Source: Asterias rubens | Lineage: Eukaryota > Echinodermata > Asteroidea > Forcipulatida > Asteriidae | Reading direction: 5' to 3' | DNA length: 64,000 bases | Assembly (NCBI RefSeq): GCF_902459465.1 | Contig: NC_047068.1 | Span: 12,981,195 to 13,045,194 of the forward strand | Shown here: piece by piece, positions 23,201-30,490 of the stretch | Position numbering within the stretch: the stretch's first letter is position 1 | Layout of the letters: the number at the start of each line of letters is the position of its first letter | Notes under the pieces: generated by a model | What the model saw: the letters and a program-made list of their open reading frames with translations, nothing else | Database searches by the model: none | What the model was told of the DNA's origin: nothing | Translations under genes and position numbers: made by a program

Positions 23201-24104
23201 AATGGCCGGTGCACTTTGTAAATTGATAGAAAATCAGCAAATCTTGAAATTTCATTAAATATTAAAACTTCTTTTACTAGTGTCAAATTTTATGGCTCTG
23301 CTTACTGCTGATACAATTGTTTCGTTTACAGGGGACTGAAGTTCAAAATTTGCAGTAAGCAGAGCCATGAAATGGATCAAGATGTTTATAGCTTGAACCT
23401 TTGAACAGCTTAAGCAGAAATCAAGAGGCTAATTGATACTTTTAAACTTATTTGAATAAATTAATCCCCTCGTTTATGTTGTTTGCCTCTCAGTATGATT
23501 TCTCAAGCGATCGATGTTGGACAGAAGATGGATGCCAAATTTATCCTTCTGACCCACTTCAGCCAACGCTATCCAAAGATCCCATTCTTCAATGAGGAGT
23601 TCAGTCACAGAGTGGGTTTGGCATTTGACAACATGAGGGTAAGTGTGGGGAGGGAGATGGTCCTTAGTGGGAGGGGACAGGGTCCTTAGGGGAAGGGCGC
23701 AGGGTCCCCAGTGGGAGGGGGACACGGTCCACACCGTGAGCATCTTTACTTGATGGTTACAGTCGCGTGAAAAAAGTGTTCTTATCATTTTTATTATGTT
23801 GTTTGATTAAAAGGTATCATTCTCCGAGCTCGACCAGTTGCCCCTCTGCCTGCCCGCCTTGAAGAAGCTCTTCACTGAGTACATTCAGGAGATGCAGGGA
23901 AACAGGAATAAAAGGGTTGAGAAGGAGACCGTCCTCAACCTTGAGAGCCTTCTCAAGGGAGGGAAGGTCATCGTCTCTGAAACAGATTCAAATGAGAAAC
24001 AAGAGAATGCAAAAGGTCAGAGCCTGCACATTGTCCCAGAAACAGATTCAACGACAAATGAGGAGCAAGAGAATGCGGAAGGTCAGACAAAGTCGGTTAG
24101 CTGA
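8249..24104 (+). CDS. ELAC2: tRNase Z, long form (zinc phosphodiesterase ELAC protein 2)
   Basis: Endonuclease that removes 3' trailers from precursor tRNAs in nucleus and mitochondria. 24 coding exons: 8249-8772, 9337-9387, 10242-10315, 10766-10830, 11275-11329, 11589-11657, 12259-12450, 13051-13106, 13647-13705, 14253-14313, 14887-14938, 16098-16158, 16822-16920, 17421-17598, 18360-18433, 18858-19067, 19989-20127, 20538-20576, 21365-21474, 21745-21832, 22223-22343, 22816-22894, 23494-23638, 23814-24104 (TGA). All phases join, giving ~963 residues (human 826). The N-terminal half keeps the degenerate [10 protein letters not shown] site. The C-terminal half has the zinc motifs [11 protein letters not shown] (~634), HIHADHHG (666-673), YSGD (779-782), HEATLEDG (~801) and THFSQRY (839-845). 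The start at 8249 gives a basic, acid-free leader ([12 protein letters not shown]) of mitochondrial type. An in-frame ATG at 8201 is also possible. ATG 8588, in the strong context GAAGATGG, would give an ~850-residue nuclear form. Confidence 0.96.
8588..8590 (+). promoter_or_regulatory. second in-frame ELAC2 start codon
   Basis: Context GGGAAGATGG (A at -3, G at +4) is much stronger than the upstream ATG at 8249 (C at -3). Protein from here begins [18 protein letters not shown], a basic stretch suited to nuclear targeting. In human ELAC2, alternative starts give mitochondrial and nuclear products. The same arrangement here is an inference from context. Confidence 0.6.
8773..8902 (+). repeat. 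imperfect ~64-bp tandem duplication starting at the ELAC2 intron 1 donor
   Basis: Copy 1 begins at the donor (GTAGATATAAATCTATTGTA); copy 2 begins near 8837 (GTAGATATAATAAATCTATT). Both continue with GTAGAAAAA-CCCATTGAAA and AGGCTAA...AGTAGA. Donor-like GTAGATAT is therefore present twice. Confidence 0.7.
9104..9184. mobile_element. 66-bp foldback with 7-8 bp target duplication
   Basis: Arms CTAGTTGCGATAAC and GTTATCGCAACTAG (9112-9177) extend inward to AACCCTCCTCC and GGAGGAGGGTT around a short GC-rich loop. GCATTCCA occurs on both sides (9104-9111 and 9177-9184). It lies in ELAC2 intron 1. Confidence 0.8.
9811..9977. mobile_element. hairpin-ended element with TAGACCGATCCAT ends
   Basis: The left end TAGACCGATCCATAGGCTCC and the right end ATGGATCGGTCTA are inverted; GCTCCGCC and GGCGGAGC pair further in. 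In the middle TCGGACTTTAAAGTGTCGGA is itself a direct/inverted motif. 167 bp, no coding capacity, in ELAC2 intron 2. Confidence 0.75.
10583..10680. repeat. retroposon tail-like repeat ending in (ATT)n/(AGT)n
   Basis: AAGCACATTGATCATGGCAT, then ATGCACTATATAAGAACTAG, then a TTA/AGT microsatellite. Similar 'GCGC...TATATAA' sequences are near 16966-17035, 21985-22060 and 55381-55475. Family unclear. Confidence 0.4.
11009..11205. mobile_element. inverted-end element, TTGGGGCCTTTCTCAAACC type, copy 1
   Basis: Left end CTTGGGGCCTTTCTCAAACC with CTTGGGCT; right end AGCCCAAGCCGAGGTTTGAG then AAATGCC. Related to 19302-19453. It ends just upstream of the ELAC2 exon 5 acceptor. Confidence 0.65.
11380..11512 (+). 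mobile_element. SINE-B (tRNA-derived), copy 1
   Basis: tRNA-like head with A box TAGCTCAGTTGGTAGAGCGG and B-box-like GGTCATTGGTTCTAGTC. Family tail TTCTTTGTTCAACCCCAAAT, then CCCTGTCAGTTTCCCTTGTG. No cloverleaf-competent 3' half. Confidence 0.7.
12476..12612. mobile_element. SINE-B, foldback copy
   Basis: Inverted tRNA-like head (GGGTTTGAACCATCGACCTC) followed by the forward half (GGAGGTCAATGGTTCAAATC) and the tail TTTTTCTTTGGACAAACACA. It lies exactly between the two copies of the exon 7 edge (12409-12485 and 12613-12690). Confidence 0.65.
12613..12690 (+). pseudogene. decayed duplicate of the 3' edge of ELAC2 exon 7 and its donor
   Basis: AAGGATCAATTTGACATC, then TCAAAGATGGCCGTTTAACC and CACAAGGTGAGGAA, mirror 12408-12460 (AAGGATCCATTTGACATC, TCAAAGATGGCCGTTCAGCA, GCAAGGTGAGGAA). 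The copy has lost three bases, gained an in-frame TAA (GTT TAA CCA) and kept the GTGAGG donor. It is not needed for the reading frame and is read as a pseudo-exon fragment. Similarity continues into intron sequence (GAGGGCAG). Confidence 0.8.
13312..13333 (+). repeat. (GTCT)n microsatellite
   Basis: About five perfect GTCT units in ELAC2 intron 8, next to half a GC-1 element (GGGCCCAATTTCATAGAGCT at 13143). Confidence 0.85.
13885..14075. mobile_element. SINE-B, foldback copy
   Basis: Reverse head (GGATTAGAACCAGTGACCTG ... CGCTCTACCAATTGAGATAT) followed directly by the forward half (GGAGGTCGTTGGTTCTAATC) and the tail CCCGTCAGTTTCCCTTGTGG. The two halves can pair over ~20 bp. Confidence 0.7.
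14474..14857. mobile_element. TTAA-1 element, copy 4
   Basis: Ends TTAAAGACACTGGACACTAT and AATAGTGTCCACTGCCTTTAA-type; central inverted GAGAC ... GTCTCG near 14662-14692. It lies 29 bp upstream of ELAC2 exon 11. Confidence 0.8.
14972..15770 (+). repeat. 104-bp tandem array in ELAC2 intron 11, interrupted by a hairpin element
   Basis: CAGAGTT/CAGAGTC boundaries recur at 15221, 15325, 15429, 15533 and 15637, exactly 104 bp apart. A further diverged unit lies upstream (14972-15024 plus 15211 on) and a partial one downstream (~15733-15770). Units 1/3 and 2/4 are more alike than neighbours (TTCACT...CTGATCATG versus TGCACT...CTGATTATG), suggesting a 208-bp higher-order period. Confidence 0.9.
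15025..15210. mobile_element. hairpin element inserted in the 104-bp array
   Basis: Left end TAAAGGCCGAGTCACACTGC and right end GCAGTGTGACTCGGCCTTA are near-perfect inverted repeats; AACGATAACGAT / ATCGTTATCGTT extends the arms. It splits an array unit between GGACCAGGC and CCATCATAATCAGAG. Confidence 0.85.
16228..16485. mobile_element. TTAA-3 element, copy 2 (inverted)
   Basis: Left end TTAAAGGGTTTGGGTACTTT and right end AAAATACCCAAGCCTTTAA are inverted. The interior TTGACGATAATGATGGTAGA and TATTACTTGCTGAGGTGC is the complement of 2880-3195. It ends on the same TTAA that starts the next element. Confidence 0.8.
16482..16786. mobile_element. TTAA-1 element, copy 5 (internally deleted)
   Basis: Starts TTAAAGACACTGGACACCTT on the TTAA shared with 16228-16485. 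Central GAGACCTCA ... TGAGGTCTC near 16651-16675; right end AGTGTCCAGTGCCTTTTA. About 80 bp shorter than the family. Confidence 0.8.
16966..17035. repeat. 'GCGCTC...AAGGCGCTTTAACATACAG' repeat fragment
   Basis: ATATATAGCGCTCATATCCA then CTCAAGGCGCTTTAACATAC. It resembles 55400-55470 (ATATAGCGCCCTTAA ... GAGGCGCTTCACAGAA). Confidence 0.4.
17152..17266 (+). pseudogene. decayed duplicate of the 5' edge of ELAC2 exon 14 with its acceptor
   Basis: ACCTTTCTTTATTGTAGG, TTTGGTCCAGCCACTGAACA and CATTGTCTTCA closely match the true acceptor and exon start at 17402-17453 (ACCTTTCTTTACTGTAGG, TTTGGTCCAGCCACAGAACA, CATTGTCCTCA). The intron upstream is duplicated too (ATTTTAG-ATTAATTGAT-ACAGATTTAT). Read in the exon 14 frame the copy reaches TAA after 15 codons (CTG TCA TAA) and has no donor, so the copy at 17421 is the functional exon. 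Confidence 0.85.
17609..17935 (+). mobile_element. SINE-C (tRNA-derived), copy 1
   Basis: tRNA-like head: TGGTTGGCTTGTGCGTAAAG, CGTTCGCCTCTCACCAAGGT, then CCCCGGTTCGGTTGCCGG (B-box-like). Body shared with 20175-20462: GAGTTGTGCGTTGGTT, TCTGCTGTGCC, GGTTGATATGGCT, AAGGCGCC, GCATGCC. Ends GCCCCCCAAATTATTATTAT. In ELAC2 intron 14. Confidence 0.75.
18655..18800 (+). mobile_element. SINE-A, forward copy (diverged head)
   Basis: GGTTTTGTATTCAAATCCCA (B box), GGAGTAATATGCCTGTGATT and TTTTCACAGAACTGGGGAAA match the SINE-A body. In ELAC2 intron 15. Confidence 0.65.
19176..19302. mobile_element. hairpin element, CTATGTCCAAATTGACGGCT ends
   Basis: The left arm CTATGTCCAAATTGACGGCTG followed by TGGCTACAG pairs with GCCACAGCCACTAGTTTGGACACAG on the right. 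It directly abuts the next inverted-end element. Confidence 0.7.
19302..19453. mobile_element. inverted-end element, TTGGGGCCTTTTTCAAACC type, copy 2
   Basis: Left CTTGGGGCCTTTTTCAAACC with CGGCTTGGGCT; right AGCCCTAGCCAAGGTTTAAG then AAAGGCCC. Relative of 11009-11205. Confidence 0.65.
19478..19588. mobile_element. hairpin element, GGAATAAAAG ends
   Basis: GGAATAAAAGGGTAGCGATG pairs imperfectly with ACGACTCTTTTATTCC; CTCTTAAAAACGAG pairs with TTTTAAGAACGAG on the other arm. It is the third inverted-repeat element in a row from 19176. Confidence 0.65.
20175..20462 (+). mobile_element. SINE-C, copy 2
   Basis: ATGGGTTGGCAGTGCGTAAT, GCGCTCACCCCTCACCACTG, TGGCTCGATTCTCGGCG (B-box-like), then the family body GTTGTGTGTTGGTTCTCTGC and GGCTTGATATGGCTGGCTAC. 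Ends CCTCCCAAATTA. In ELAC2 intron 17, just after the exon carrying the HIHADHHG motif. Confidence 0.75.
20700..20880. repeat. dispersed repeat (pairs with 44480-44640)
   Basis: AGAGATGCGGTTGTCACCTC and TAAGCGTGGATGTATTT, then ATGACAGTTATTGCTGTTTT and CACAAGTGACTTTTAT, match AGAGATGCGGTGGTACTCGC, AAACGTGGATATATTTT and CACAAGTGATTTTTAT at 44488-44605. Confidence 0.55.
20892..21277. mobile_element. TTAA-1 element, copy 6
   Basis: Left end TTAAAGGCAGTGGACACTAT; central GAGACCTCA ... TGAGGTCTC near 21080-21110; right end AATAGTGTCCAATGCCTTTAA-type. In ELAC2 intron 18. Confidence 0.85.
21985..22060. repeat. 'GTACAGCGCCTGGAGCA...GGCGCTATGACTTATTAT' repeat
   Basis: Retroposon-tail-like stretch ending in ATTATAATGATGATTATTAA. 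Weak similarity to 10583-10680. Confidence 0.35.
22509..22695. mobile_element. GC-1 element, copy 2
   Basis: Left end AGGGCTCATTTCATAGAGTT (decayed); right end GTATGAAATTGGGCCCT. Interior GCTTAACAATTTCTTCCTAA and GGTAACCCTATAATGG. ELAC2 intron 21. Confidence 0.7.
23287..23376. repeat. inverted repeat in ELAC2 intron 22
   Basis: TTTTATGGCTCTGCTTACTG at the left and CAGTAAGCAGAGCCATGAAA at the right pair over ~18 bp around a ~50-bp loop. Possibly a small foldback element. Confidence 0.65.
23979..24086 (+). repeat. internal duplication in the ELAC2 C-terminus
   Basis: Within the last exon, GAAACAGATTCAA...AATGAG...CAAGAGAATGC...AGGTCAG occurs twice (23979-24020 and 24039-24086), coding [14 protein letters not shown] and [16 protein letters not shown]. 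It lies beyond the conserved catalytic fold, in an acidic tail. Confidence 0.85.
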
Positions 24105-24483
24105 TATGACCTCCATGGGAAGGTCAGAATCAAAGAGGATAACTAGACAGCAAACCCATAAGGGTCAGTTATCTAAACAAGGTATAGTTATCTAAGATTA
24201 GATATGACCTCTAAGGGGAGGCTTTTTGGTGGAGACAAATCTGGCTGGGAACTAAAGTGAAGATTACCAAGACTGCTTTGGTTAATCTGATATGACCTCC
24301 ATGGAAAGGTCAGAATCAAAGGGGATGACTGGACAGCAAACACTTCAGGTCAGTTATCTTAGATAAGGTATGACCTCTAGGGAAGGTCTTTACGGTGGAG
24401 ACAAGCCCAGCTGGGAATAAAAGTGAAGATTACCGATACTGCTTCGGTTTAGATGGTATGGAAAGGTCAGCATCAAAGAGAAT
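24090..24483 (+). repeat. 186-bp tandem repeat starting at the ELAC2 stop codon
   Basis: CTGATATGACCTCCATGG begins at 24101 and 24287 (186 bp apart), with AAGGTCAGAATCAAAG and GACAGCAAAC following in both. A third truncated unit (TATGGAAAGGTCAGCATCAA) starts near 24450. The TGA stop at 24102-24104 is part of the first unit. Confidence 0.85.
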
Positions 24484-24840
24484 GACCTCTAAACCATTTT
24501 AAGGTTAATGATGTGAATACAACTGGAAATTGAACCCTAAAAGACTGTTGGACATCTTAATCAGCAATATCTCTTGGTCGAGTGCGGACGATCATAAATA
24601 AACATCACATTAATTTACTTCATTTGACATCCGATGGATTTCACTCGACATGCTTGCGATATTTTATTTGACTGTTTCATTATTTTGAAGCACAACTTGA
24701 AGCAGTGAGCTATAAACAATTAATATACATTTATGTACAAAGAAAAGCCTAGGGCTTTTTGGAATGAATTTGGCATGTTATCATACAGTTTAATAATAAG
24801 CCCAATGAACAATTTTCAGTATTGACTTGTTGACAATTCA

Positions 24841-24846
24841 AATAAA
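24841..24846 (+). terminator. candidate ELAC2 poly(A) signal
   Basis: AATAAA followed by TGTTTGTCACGG, a GT-containing stretch. Another hexamer is at 24597-24602. No transcript evidence. Confidence 0.4.
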
Positions 24847-25441
24847 TGTTTGTCACGGTACATACTCTCACATGTTTAAACTGCTTTCGTGATAATGCTT
24901 GCTGTTGAATGTGCCCCATTTAAATTTGCCCGTAGTCGCGAGCCGTTGCGCAACCACCACGACAAACATGTAACGACTTGTCCACAAGTCCACTTTGAGT
25001 ATAGATTGTCCGTTAACAAAGTGCTATAGTTTAAGACTGATTAATTTGTACAAGCTTAAAGACGCTGGACCAACAAGCCATTTGCAAGTTGGCTAGACTT
25101 GCCTAGTAAGTCTGCTGCCATCCAGCATCCTCAACAGGTACCTGTATTGTTACTCGGAACTCAGTTCGCACTTTTGGTAGGTACAATGTTCACCATTATT
25201 GCCAGGTGTATTACCCAAATAATATCTTTTATGATATGAATTTGTTAGGAAATTTATAATTTAGTAAGAATTCACATTGATCATACATATGTACAAATAA
25301 ATCCCAAAATATGATTTTGGTTGTTTTTTTCTGTCCCAAAATAACCCAAGCACTAATTGTGATGGAAATTGACAGCTTTGTTTGACTTTGTAATTCAGCA
25401 TTTAAAAACATGTGCACTTTATGTAACCAAATTTGTTTTTG

Positions 25442-25459
25442 TTTTTATTTAAATAAAAA
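25442..25459. terminator. palindromic bidirectional poly(A)-signal motif
   Basis: TTTTTATTTAAATAAAAA is a perfect 18-bp palindrome with AATAAA on both strands (25452-25457 on +, 25444-25449 on -). It lies between the convergent genes, 348 bp past the NUDCD3 stop and ~1.3 kb past the ELAC2 stop, so it could serve either transcript. Use is inferred. Confidence 0.4.
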
Positions 25460-25631
25460 GAAAAACATTGCATGGAAATAAATTACTCTTCAAGTTGGAC
25501 ACAAAAGATATGTTTTCTTCTTTTTGTGAATCAATGGATTACAAAACAACAGGGTGTATCCTCAACGAATTTCATGCTTTTTAAGAACAAAGTAGGATGT
25601 GGAACTTTGCATGGTGGGAGTATAATAACAT

Positions 25632-25762
25632 GAGGTTTGCAGTAGCACAATGTGTAAATCTCTTATGAGAAGTGTCGGTTCTTGAGTTGTCAATCACCGG
25701 TTCTTTTCAGAACCAACACGACTCAAAAGAGATTTACACAACCCTGCTACTGCAAACCTCAC
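25632..25762. mobile_element. hairpin element, GAGGTTTGCAGTAGCAC ends, copy 1
   Basis: Left GAGGTTTGCAGTAGCACAAT then GTGTAAATCTCTT; right AAGAGATTTACACAACC then CTGCTACTGCAAACCTC. Inner GGTTCTT / AAGAACC-type arms. Relatives at 59825-59998 and a half copy at 26028-26095. Confidence 0.8.
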
Positions 25763-25806
25763 CTAATGAATATTCAAATATGCTAATCACATATGCGAAA
25801 ACAACA

Positions 25807-28800
25807 TCATGTGGTAATGTTCAATGCGGAGGGATCAAACTCGGTGCCCTTGAAGGGTGAACCGTCAGTGTTCCAAGCTTTCCGTAGAATTTCCTGTGTC
25901 TCCTGTTAGAAATAGACGGATGAAATAAAATAAAATGAATGACAAAAAGCACTACAGGTATACTAGCAATTTTCCTATATGGGATGGGATTTGAGGCATG
26001 GCATTTTGAGGTATCAATGTATATTTGGTTTGCAGTAACACCATGTATATATCTACTTAATGGGTAGATAAAGTTCCTTTAAGAACTAGATTTGCTAGAT
26101 ATTTCATAACTCGGGAGACTACTAGATTTTTGGAATTCACTTCTTTTTTTACTACTACCTCGGCAGAATATGAAAAATCAACCTTGACTACTAGTTTTGC
26201 TTTAGTGGATCGAGTAGACTTCGTTATTAACTTCACTGCAGCAGAGAGAGTTCTTCCTCACTGTCCAATTTCATAAAGCCTGTAAGCACAAAACTTGCTT
26301 AGCACAAACAACTTCTGCTTAGCAAAAATTGTTCACAAGCTAGGATACCATACAGTTACAATTGCAGTCACTGGTACCTCGGGTCAATTCTTGCTTTGCC
26401 AAGAAATTTGCTGAGCAGAATTGTATGCTTAAAAACAGCTTTATGAAATTGGGCCCAGATGTCTTATTTGGTATAAAGAAAACAAGATAGTCTCACCATT
26501 TCTTTAATCGTCGGTTTTCCTTGTCTCTTCTGTTCCATGTCGAACATGACTCTCTGGTAGTCTTGTTGGGCATCCTCGTCCATATCGCTGACATTCTGGA
26601 CGTTACTGATACTCTTGTTATCGATTTCTGGTTCTCCTTGCACCACCGCACGCCACCAGGCGTCCCTGTGCTTCTCAAGGCTGAGCTGCAATCAGAATAG
26701 AGATGATGAACATTAAAGTCACTGGACACCTTTGGTGGTAAATGTCAAAGACCAGTATTCTAACTTGGTGTAGCTCAACATATGCATAAAAATCACAAAC
26801 CTGTGAAAATTTTGATTCAATTGGTCATTAAAGTCGCAAGAGAATAGTGACACACAAATAGTGTTGCACAAATTTGTGTGCTTTCAGTAGCCAATAAAAA
26901 GGTGCAGGCCTGAAGTCTCTTAATATTTGAGTGAGAAATGACCACTTTCTCAACCATTATGCCAACAATTATTTTGAGTAATACCAATATTGTCCAGTGC
27001 CTTTAAAGGAACAAGATTTAGGTGCGATATAAGAAGATCATTCTCAGAGGTTTTAGGTCCAGAATTACATGGTGGCCATGGTCTCTGTTGCCCTGGTCTT
27101 TGCCTTGGTGCCCCTTTCTTCTTCTTCTTCTTCCAAGTAAAGTGCAGACTTCATGGTATAAATATAACGCACTGAGAGGTTGGTGCGCGGGCTGTCCAAG
27201 TTTGAGCGGGGGCAAACAAAATAAAAACTCATATGCAAATATGATGTACAGTGTTGTGCAGACTATAAGACTCTTCCAATGGAAGTGCCTGAAATGAAAA
27301 TTACATTGGCCGCATTCACATGGCTGATTAGTTAATTTAAGGCATATCACGTGATGAGCTTCAAGGGATGTCAGGACATTTTGTTAGTTTCAGCGATTCA
27401 GATTCTAAAATGAACAACTTTTCCAGAATTCACTTTCCACAGCACACTCCCAACGCACCTGTACATAACTGCCAGGATGCAGACTCCAAATTGATTCATC
27501 ACAGCGGATCTTCATTGTCAGCTTGCCCTCAATTAACACCTGGGGCTCTGACGTACCCGCGTGATGACTCTGAACAGCAACCTGCACAATTCAATTCAAA
27601 TCAGGTCAATTATTTATTCATCATGCCAGTATGAAAATAATTTCCTCAGTTTGCACATATAAAAAATTTAAAATATAAAAATACACTCCACATAATTCTT
27701 CAATGACACATGATCACAATTACATGAACAAAACTAAGTATAAATAACAATCAATCAATCAATCAGTCAATCAATATAACAAGTGTTATTTAGAAAATGG
27801 CTTCGCTCTTCAAACAACATGCTCTTCAAAGTGTGAGACCTTTTCTGCTCCTGCTTGGTTGTTTTTTGAAGCAGTGTGCATTTTACATGGTGCATCAACA
27901 TCAAAACTGAGTTCGGAGCCCGAGCCTAAGTGAAGACTTTGAAAAATCTGTAGGACTACTTGAACATACATTCATACTGAAAGCAAAGACAGAAAAAGTC
28001 CTCGTCTTCATTCCCAATGTTGTTACCTTTATTGAATCTTCTTTAATTTCCACCTTGAGATCTTTGGCTTTCTTCAGTGTCTCTGGAACAAACACCTTGA
28101 CATCAAGGTCATGTAATGTCTGAGCCCAGGCGTACGTCTCCCTTAATGCCCCGTTGTAGGTGTCTGCTGATGATATCATTGCACTGGTTCTGGAATCAAA
28201 GCAATTCATTTACCTTAGCGATTAGAAATAAAGGGCTAGAAACCTCAGTTGGTAGACCACCGGCAGGATAATCTGGGGGTCTTAGGTTCTGAAAATCCTG
28301 CTCCAGTTAGGTTTTCTTTGTTCAACCCACAATAAAAAATGTAAAGAGTTAAAACTAGTTGACTTTTAGATTATAGACCACAAGGGAAACGACTGGGTAA
28401 ATTCAAACTTTATTTTGAGTTGAACAAAGAATGACAAAAAATATAATGACATACGCATGTACCTCTTTTGTTGTAAAGTTGTCGATGACAAATCTTGTTT
28501 CACAGTTTCTCCAGCAACTTCTCCTCTGTCCTCATTCGTCTCGTCTGTGAGTCTTTCTTTTCTTTCTCCCACGTCTTCCGACTTACTCTCTTCCCTGCTT
28601 GAAGGTTTTTCAACATCAGGCAGTTCCGTAATCTCAACTGTATTGCTTGGGTTTGGCACAGCCGCTAAAAGTTTGTTTTAATGTCAAACAAACAGACAAA
28701 GAGAGGGGGAAAAAAATAAAAATGAAGGAACAAATAATATAAGCAGGGGAGTTGCCCTTAACTTGGTTTGTGTATTGCCAGCAGGACTATTAGTTAGTTT

Positions 28801-30139
28801 GACAGTTCACTTGTCTGTTTTTCAAGAAATATAAATGTTTTTCAACACTGAACTAGCCAGTCAGACTACTTGGGGTATATTTTGACTGGTTCTCAAACTG
28901 GCATTTGGTCAGCGGAACACTACTAAGGGAGACCACTGAGTCTGAAATAACACATACGAAAAAATTGTGTGTAAATTAACTCTTAGTCAACTAAATTTAC
29001 AATTTTTGATAATGTATTTTATAATTTTAAAAACAAATGGACTCAAAAATATAAATGGTCTTACCCATTAAGGAACTCTCCAACTCTTCAAGCGGTGGAC
29101 CATTGCCAATTTTCTCGTACTTTGTGAAAGCCTGGTTAGACAGATAAAAGCAATAAGGAAAAAGGGAAACGTGATTTCTCAAAAAAAATCTGCTTATTGG
29201 TTTTCTCCCTAACAACTGAACTAGCCAAAGATGACTCAATATTTGTCTAAATCTACAAGATACATTGGGGGAATTTTGATTGAGACACAAGGTGGCACAA
29301 CACTTACAAGGTAGATAACACTTAAAATGTGGACAAAAAGAAAACAGATATTTCAGAGAATAAAATCAACCTCACCTTCATGACTAACTTTTTAGCCATT
29401 CCTGGAGGCAACCCCATTGTGTCGTGCTCATGGCGCATCAGTTTATAGAAGTCTGTCCTGAAAATGAAAGATATGGGAAATTTGCATCAACGTTGTTGGT
29501 GGTATAAACATAAACAAACAATAACTGCTGATGCATCATGATATAATTATTGATGTTATTGTGATGTTCCACGTCACTTGATACATCATGATCATGATAC
29601 AGTCATGTTTGGTGTATTTATGGAAGCCACTCTTACTAGTTATAATATTATTATTTTTGTTCTGCCAGTGGCACCATTTTAAAAAAATGTTTTAGTTTAC
29701 AAACAAAAGGAATACAATTTCACAATAATTAAATTAATTTAATTCTTAGATAAGAAGATTAAAAAAGCGGTGGCAGGGTATGGACCCCCACCCGCCCCGG
29801 TGCACTGTGCATACAATTTCAAGCTTTGCCACAAAAAGTGGGGCTTTAAACGTCTTAACCAACGTACGACGTTGGGCATGGGCTGGCGTGTGGCGGTGAG
29901 AGAGTGGGGTTCGTCGTTCGTAAGTTCGTCGTGTATCAGATACAATTTGTTGGTAGAGAAAGTCTGAAATCGTGAGCTTATTGAGCTAAAACTTAAAACC
30001 GGATTAGACAAGCACACTGAAAAAGTTACCTTCTGTACAGGAACTCAAACATAACATCGAGGAATGTGTCTATCTGTTGAACATGTTGCAAAATATCACA
30101 GAGATTTCCATCAAACTTTCCAGCCATGGGCGCAGCCAT
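25807..30139 (-). CDS. NUDCD3: NudC domain-containing protein 3 (NUDCD3)
   Basis: NudC-family Hsp90 co-chaperone that in vertebrates stabilises dynein intermediate chain and KLHL proteins in the cytosol. Eight exons, minus strand: 30139-30030, 29457-29376, 29131-29065, 28664-28463, 28189-28027, 27581-27459, 26685-26497, 25902-25807 (TGA). Phases join throughout, giving 343 residues (human 361). The N-terminal part matches the family (CDILQHVQQIDTFLDVMFEF, then LYRRTDFYKLMRHEHDTMGL); a charged low-complexity linker follows (exon 4, ~130-153). The CS domain runs from ~171 to ~272 (ETYAWAQTLHDLDVKVFVP, VLIEGKLTMKI, SIWSLHPGSYV, AWWRAVVQGEPEID), and the C-terminal helix and tail are present (KAWNTDGSPFKGTEFDPSAL). 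Start ATG 30139 has context CAAGATGG; an in-frame ATG at 30127 is also possible. The linker is not conserved with human, and the protein ends about four residues short of the human C-terminus. Confidence 0.95.
26028..26095. repeat. half copy of the GAGGTTTGCAGTAGCAC element
   Basis: GGTTTGCAGTAACACCATGT then ATATCTACTTAATGGGTAGA and GTTCCTTTAAGAACT. The left half resembles 59827-59850; no right arm was found. Confidence 0.5.
26261..26456. mobile_element. GC-1 element, copy 3
   Basis: Left CTGTCCAATTTCATAAAGCC; right AGCTTTATGAAATTGGGCCC. Interior CTTAGCAAAAATTG and TTGCTGAGCAGAA. In NUDCD3 intron 7. Confidence 0.8.
26713..27006. mobile_element. TTAA-1 element, copy 7 (variant)
   Basis: Left TTAAAGTCACTGGACACCTT; right AATATTGTCCAGTGCCTTTAA-type. 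The central part is replaced by TGAAGTCTCTTAATATTTGA, as in the diverged copy at 2285-2496, defining a subfamily. Confidence 0.75.
28240..28430. mobile_element. SINE-B copy with inverted tail
   Basis: Forward head AACCTCAGTTGGTAGACCAC and GGGTCTTAGGTTCTGAAAAT, then TTTCTTTGTTCAACCCACAA. From ~28375 the tail recurs inverted (ACCACAAGGGAAACGACTGG ... GAGTTGAACAAAGAATGAC). In NUDCD3 intron 4. Confidence 0.6.
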
Positions 30140-30490
30140 CTTGAATTTTACCCAAGATTCTCAAAACCGGAAACGATACAGCACAAACAGTTGCAACTTT
30201 TTTTTGAAGGGGGTTCAGCGTTTATTTTATGATTTAAGATTGTTTTAAAATAACTCGTTAGCAACTCCACAGAAATATTTTCCTTTGAAAATAAATTGAA
30301 AGTTTTCTTAATATTAAAAATATTTTAAGATTGGATTAATCTCCAATAAATTTTGTGTTAAAAGAACCACCACAACGCAAACACTCCTACAACAGAAAAT
30401 GGACTCTTCCAATTGGTATTGCACTCATGACATCTCATTCGTGATATTAATAACAGGGCAGTCTCACGTAAGGTTGTCAGAAAAGGTAAG
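30140..30490. promoter_or_regulatory. possible divergent promoter region NUDCD3 / MICAL-like
   Basis: The sequence immediately upstream of NUDCD3 contains no repeat copy I recognise. A consensus 5' splice site (AAAAGGTAAGTA, GT at 30486) points the other way, compatible with a non-coding first exon of the MICAL-like gene joining an acceptor near 32917. No TATA box or CpG-rich stretch stands out. Inference only. Confidence 0.3.

Larger units (their letters stand above)
24105..25806. other. convergent 3' UTR region between ELAC2 (+) and NUDCD3 (-)
   Basis: No coding sequence recognised. It holds the 186-bp repeat, ELAC2 poly(A) candidates (AATAAA at 24597 and 24841), the palindromic motif at 25442-25459, and the start of a hairpin element (25632-25762) just past the NUDCD3 stop. 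Confidence 0.6.
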
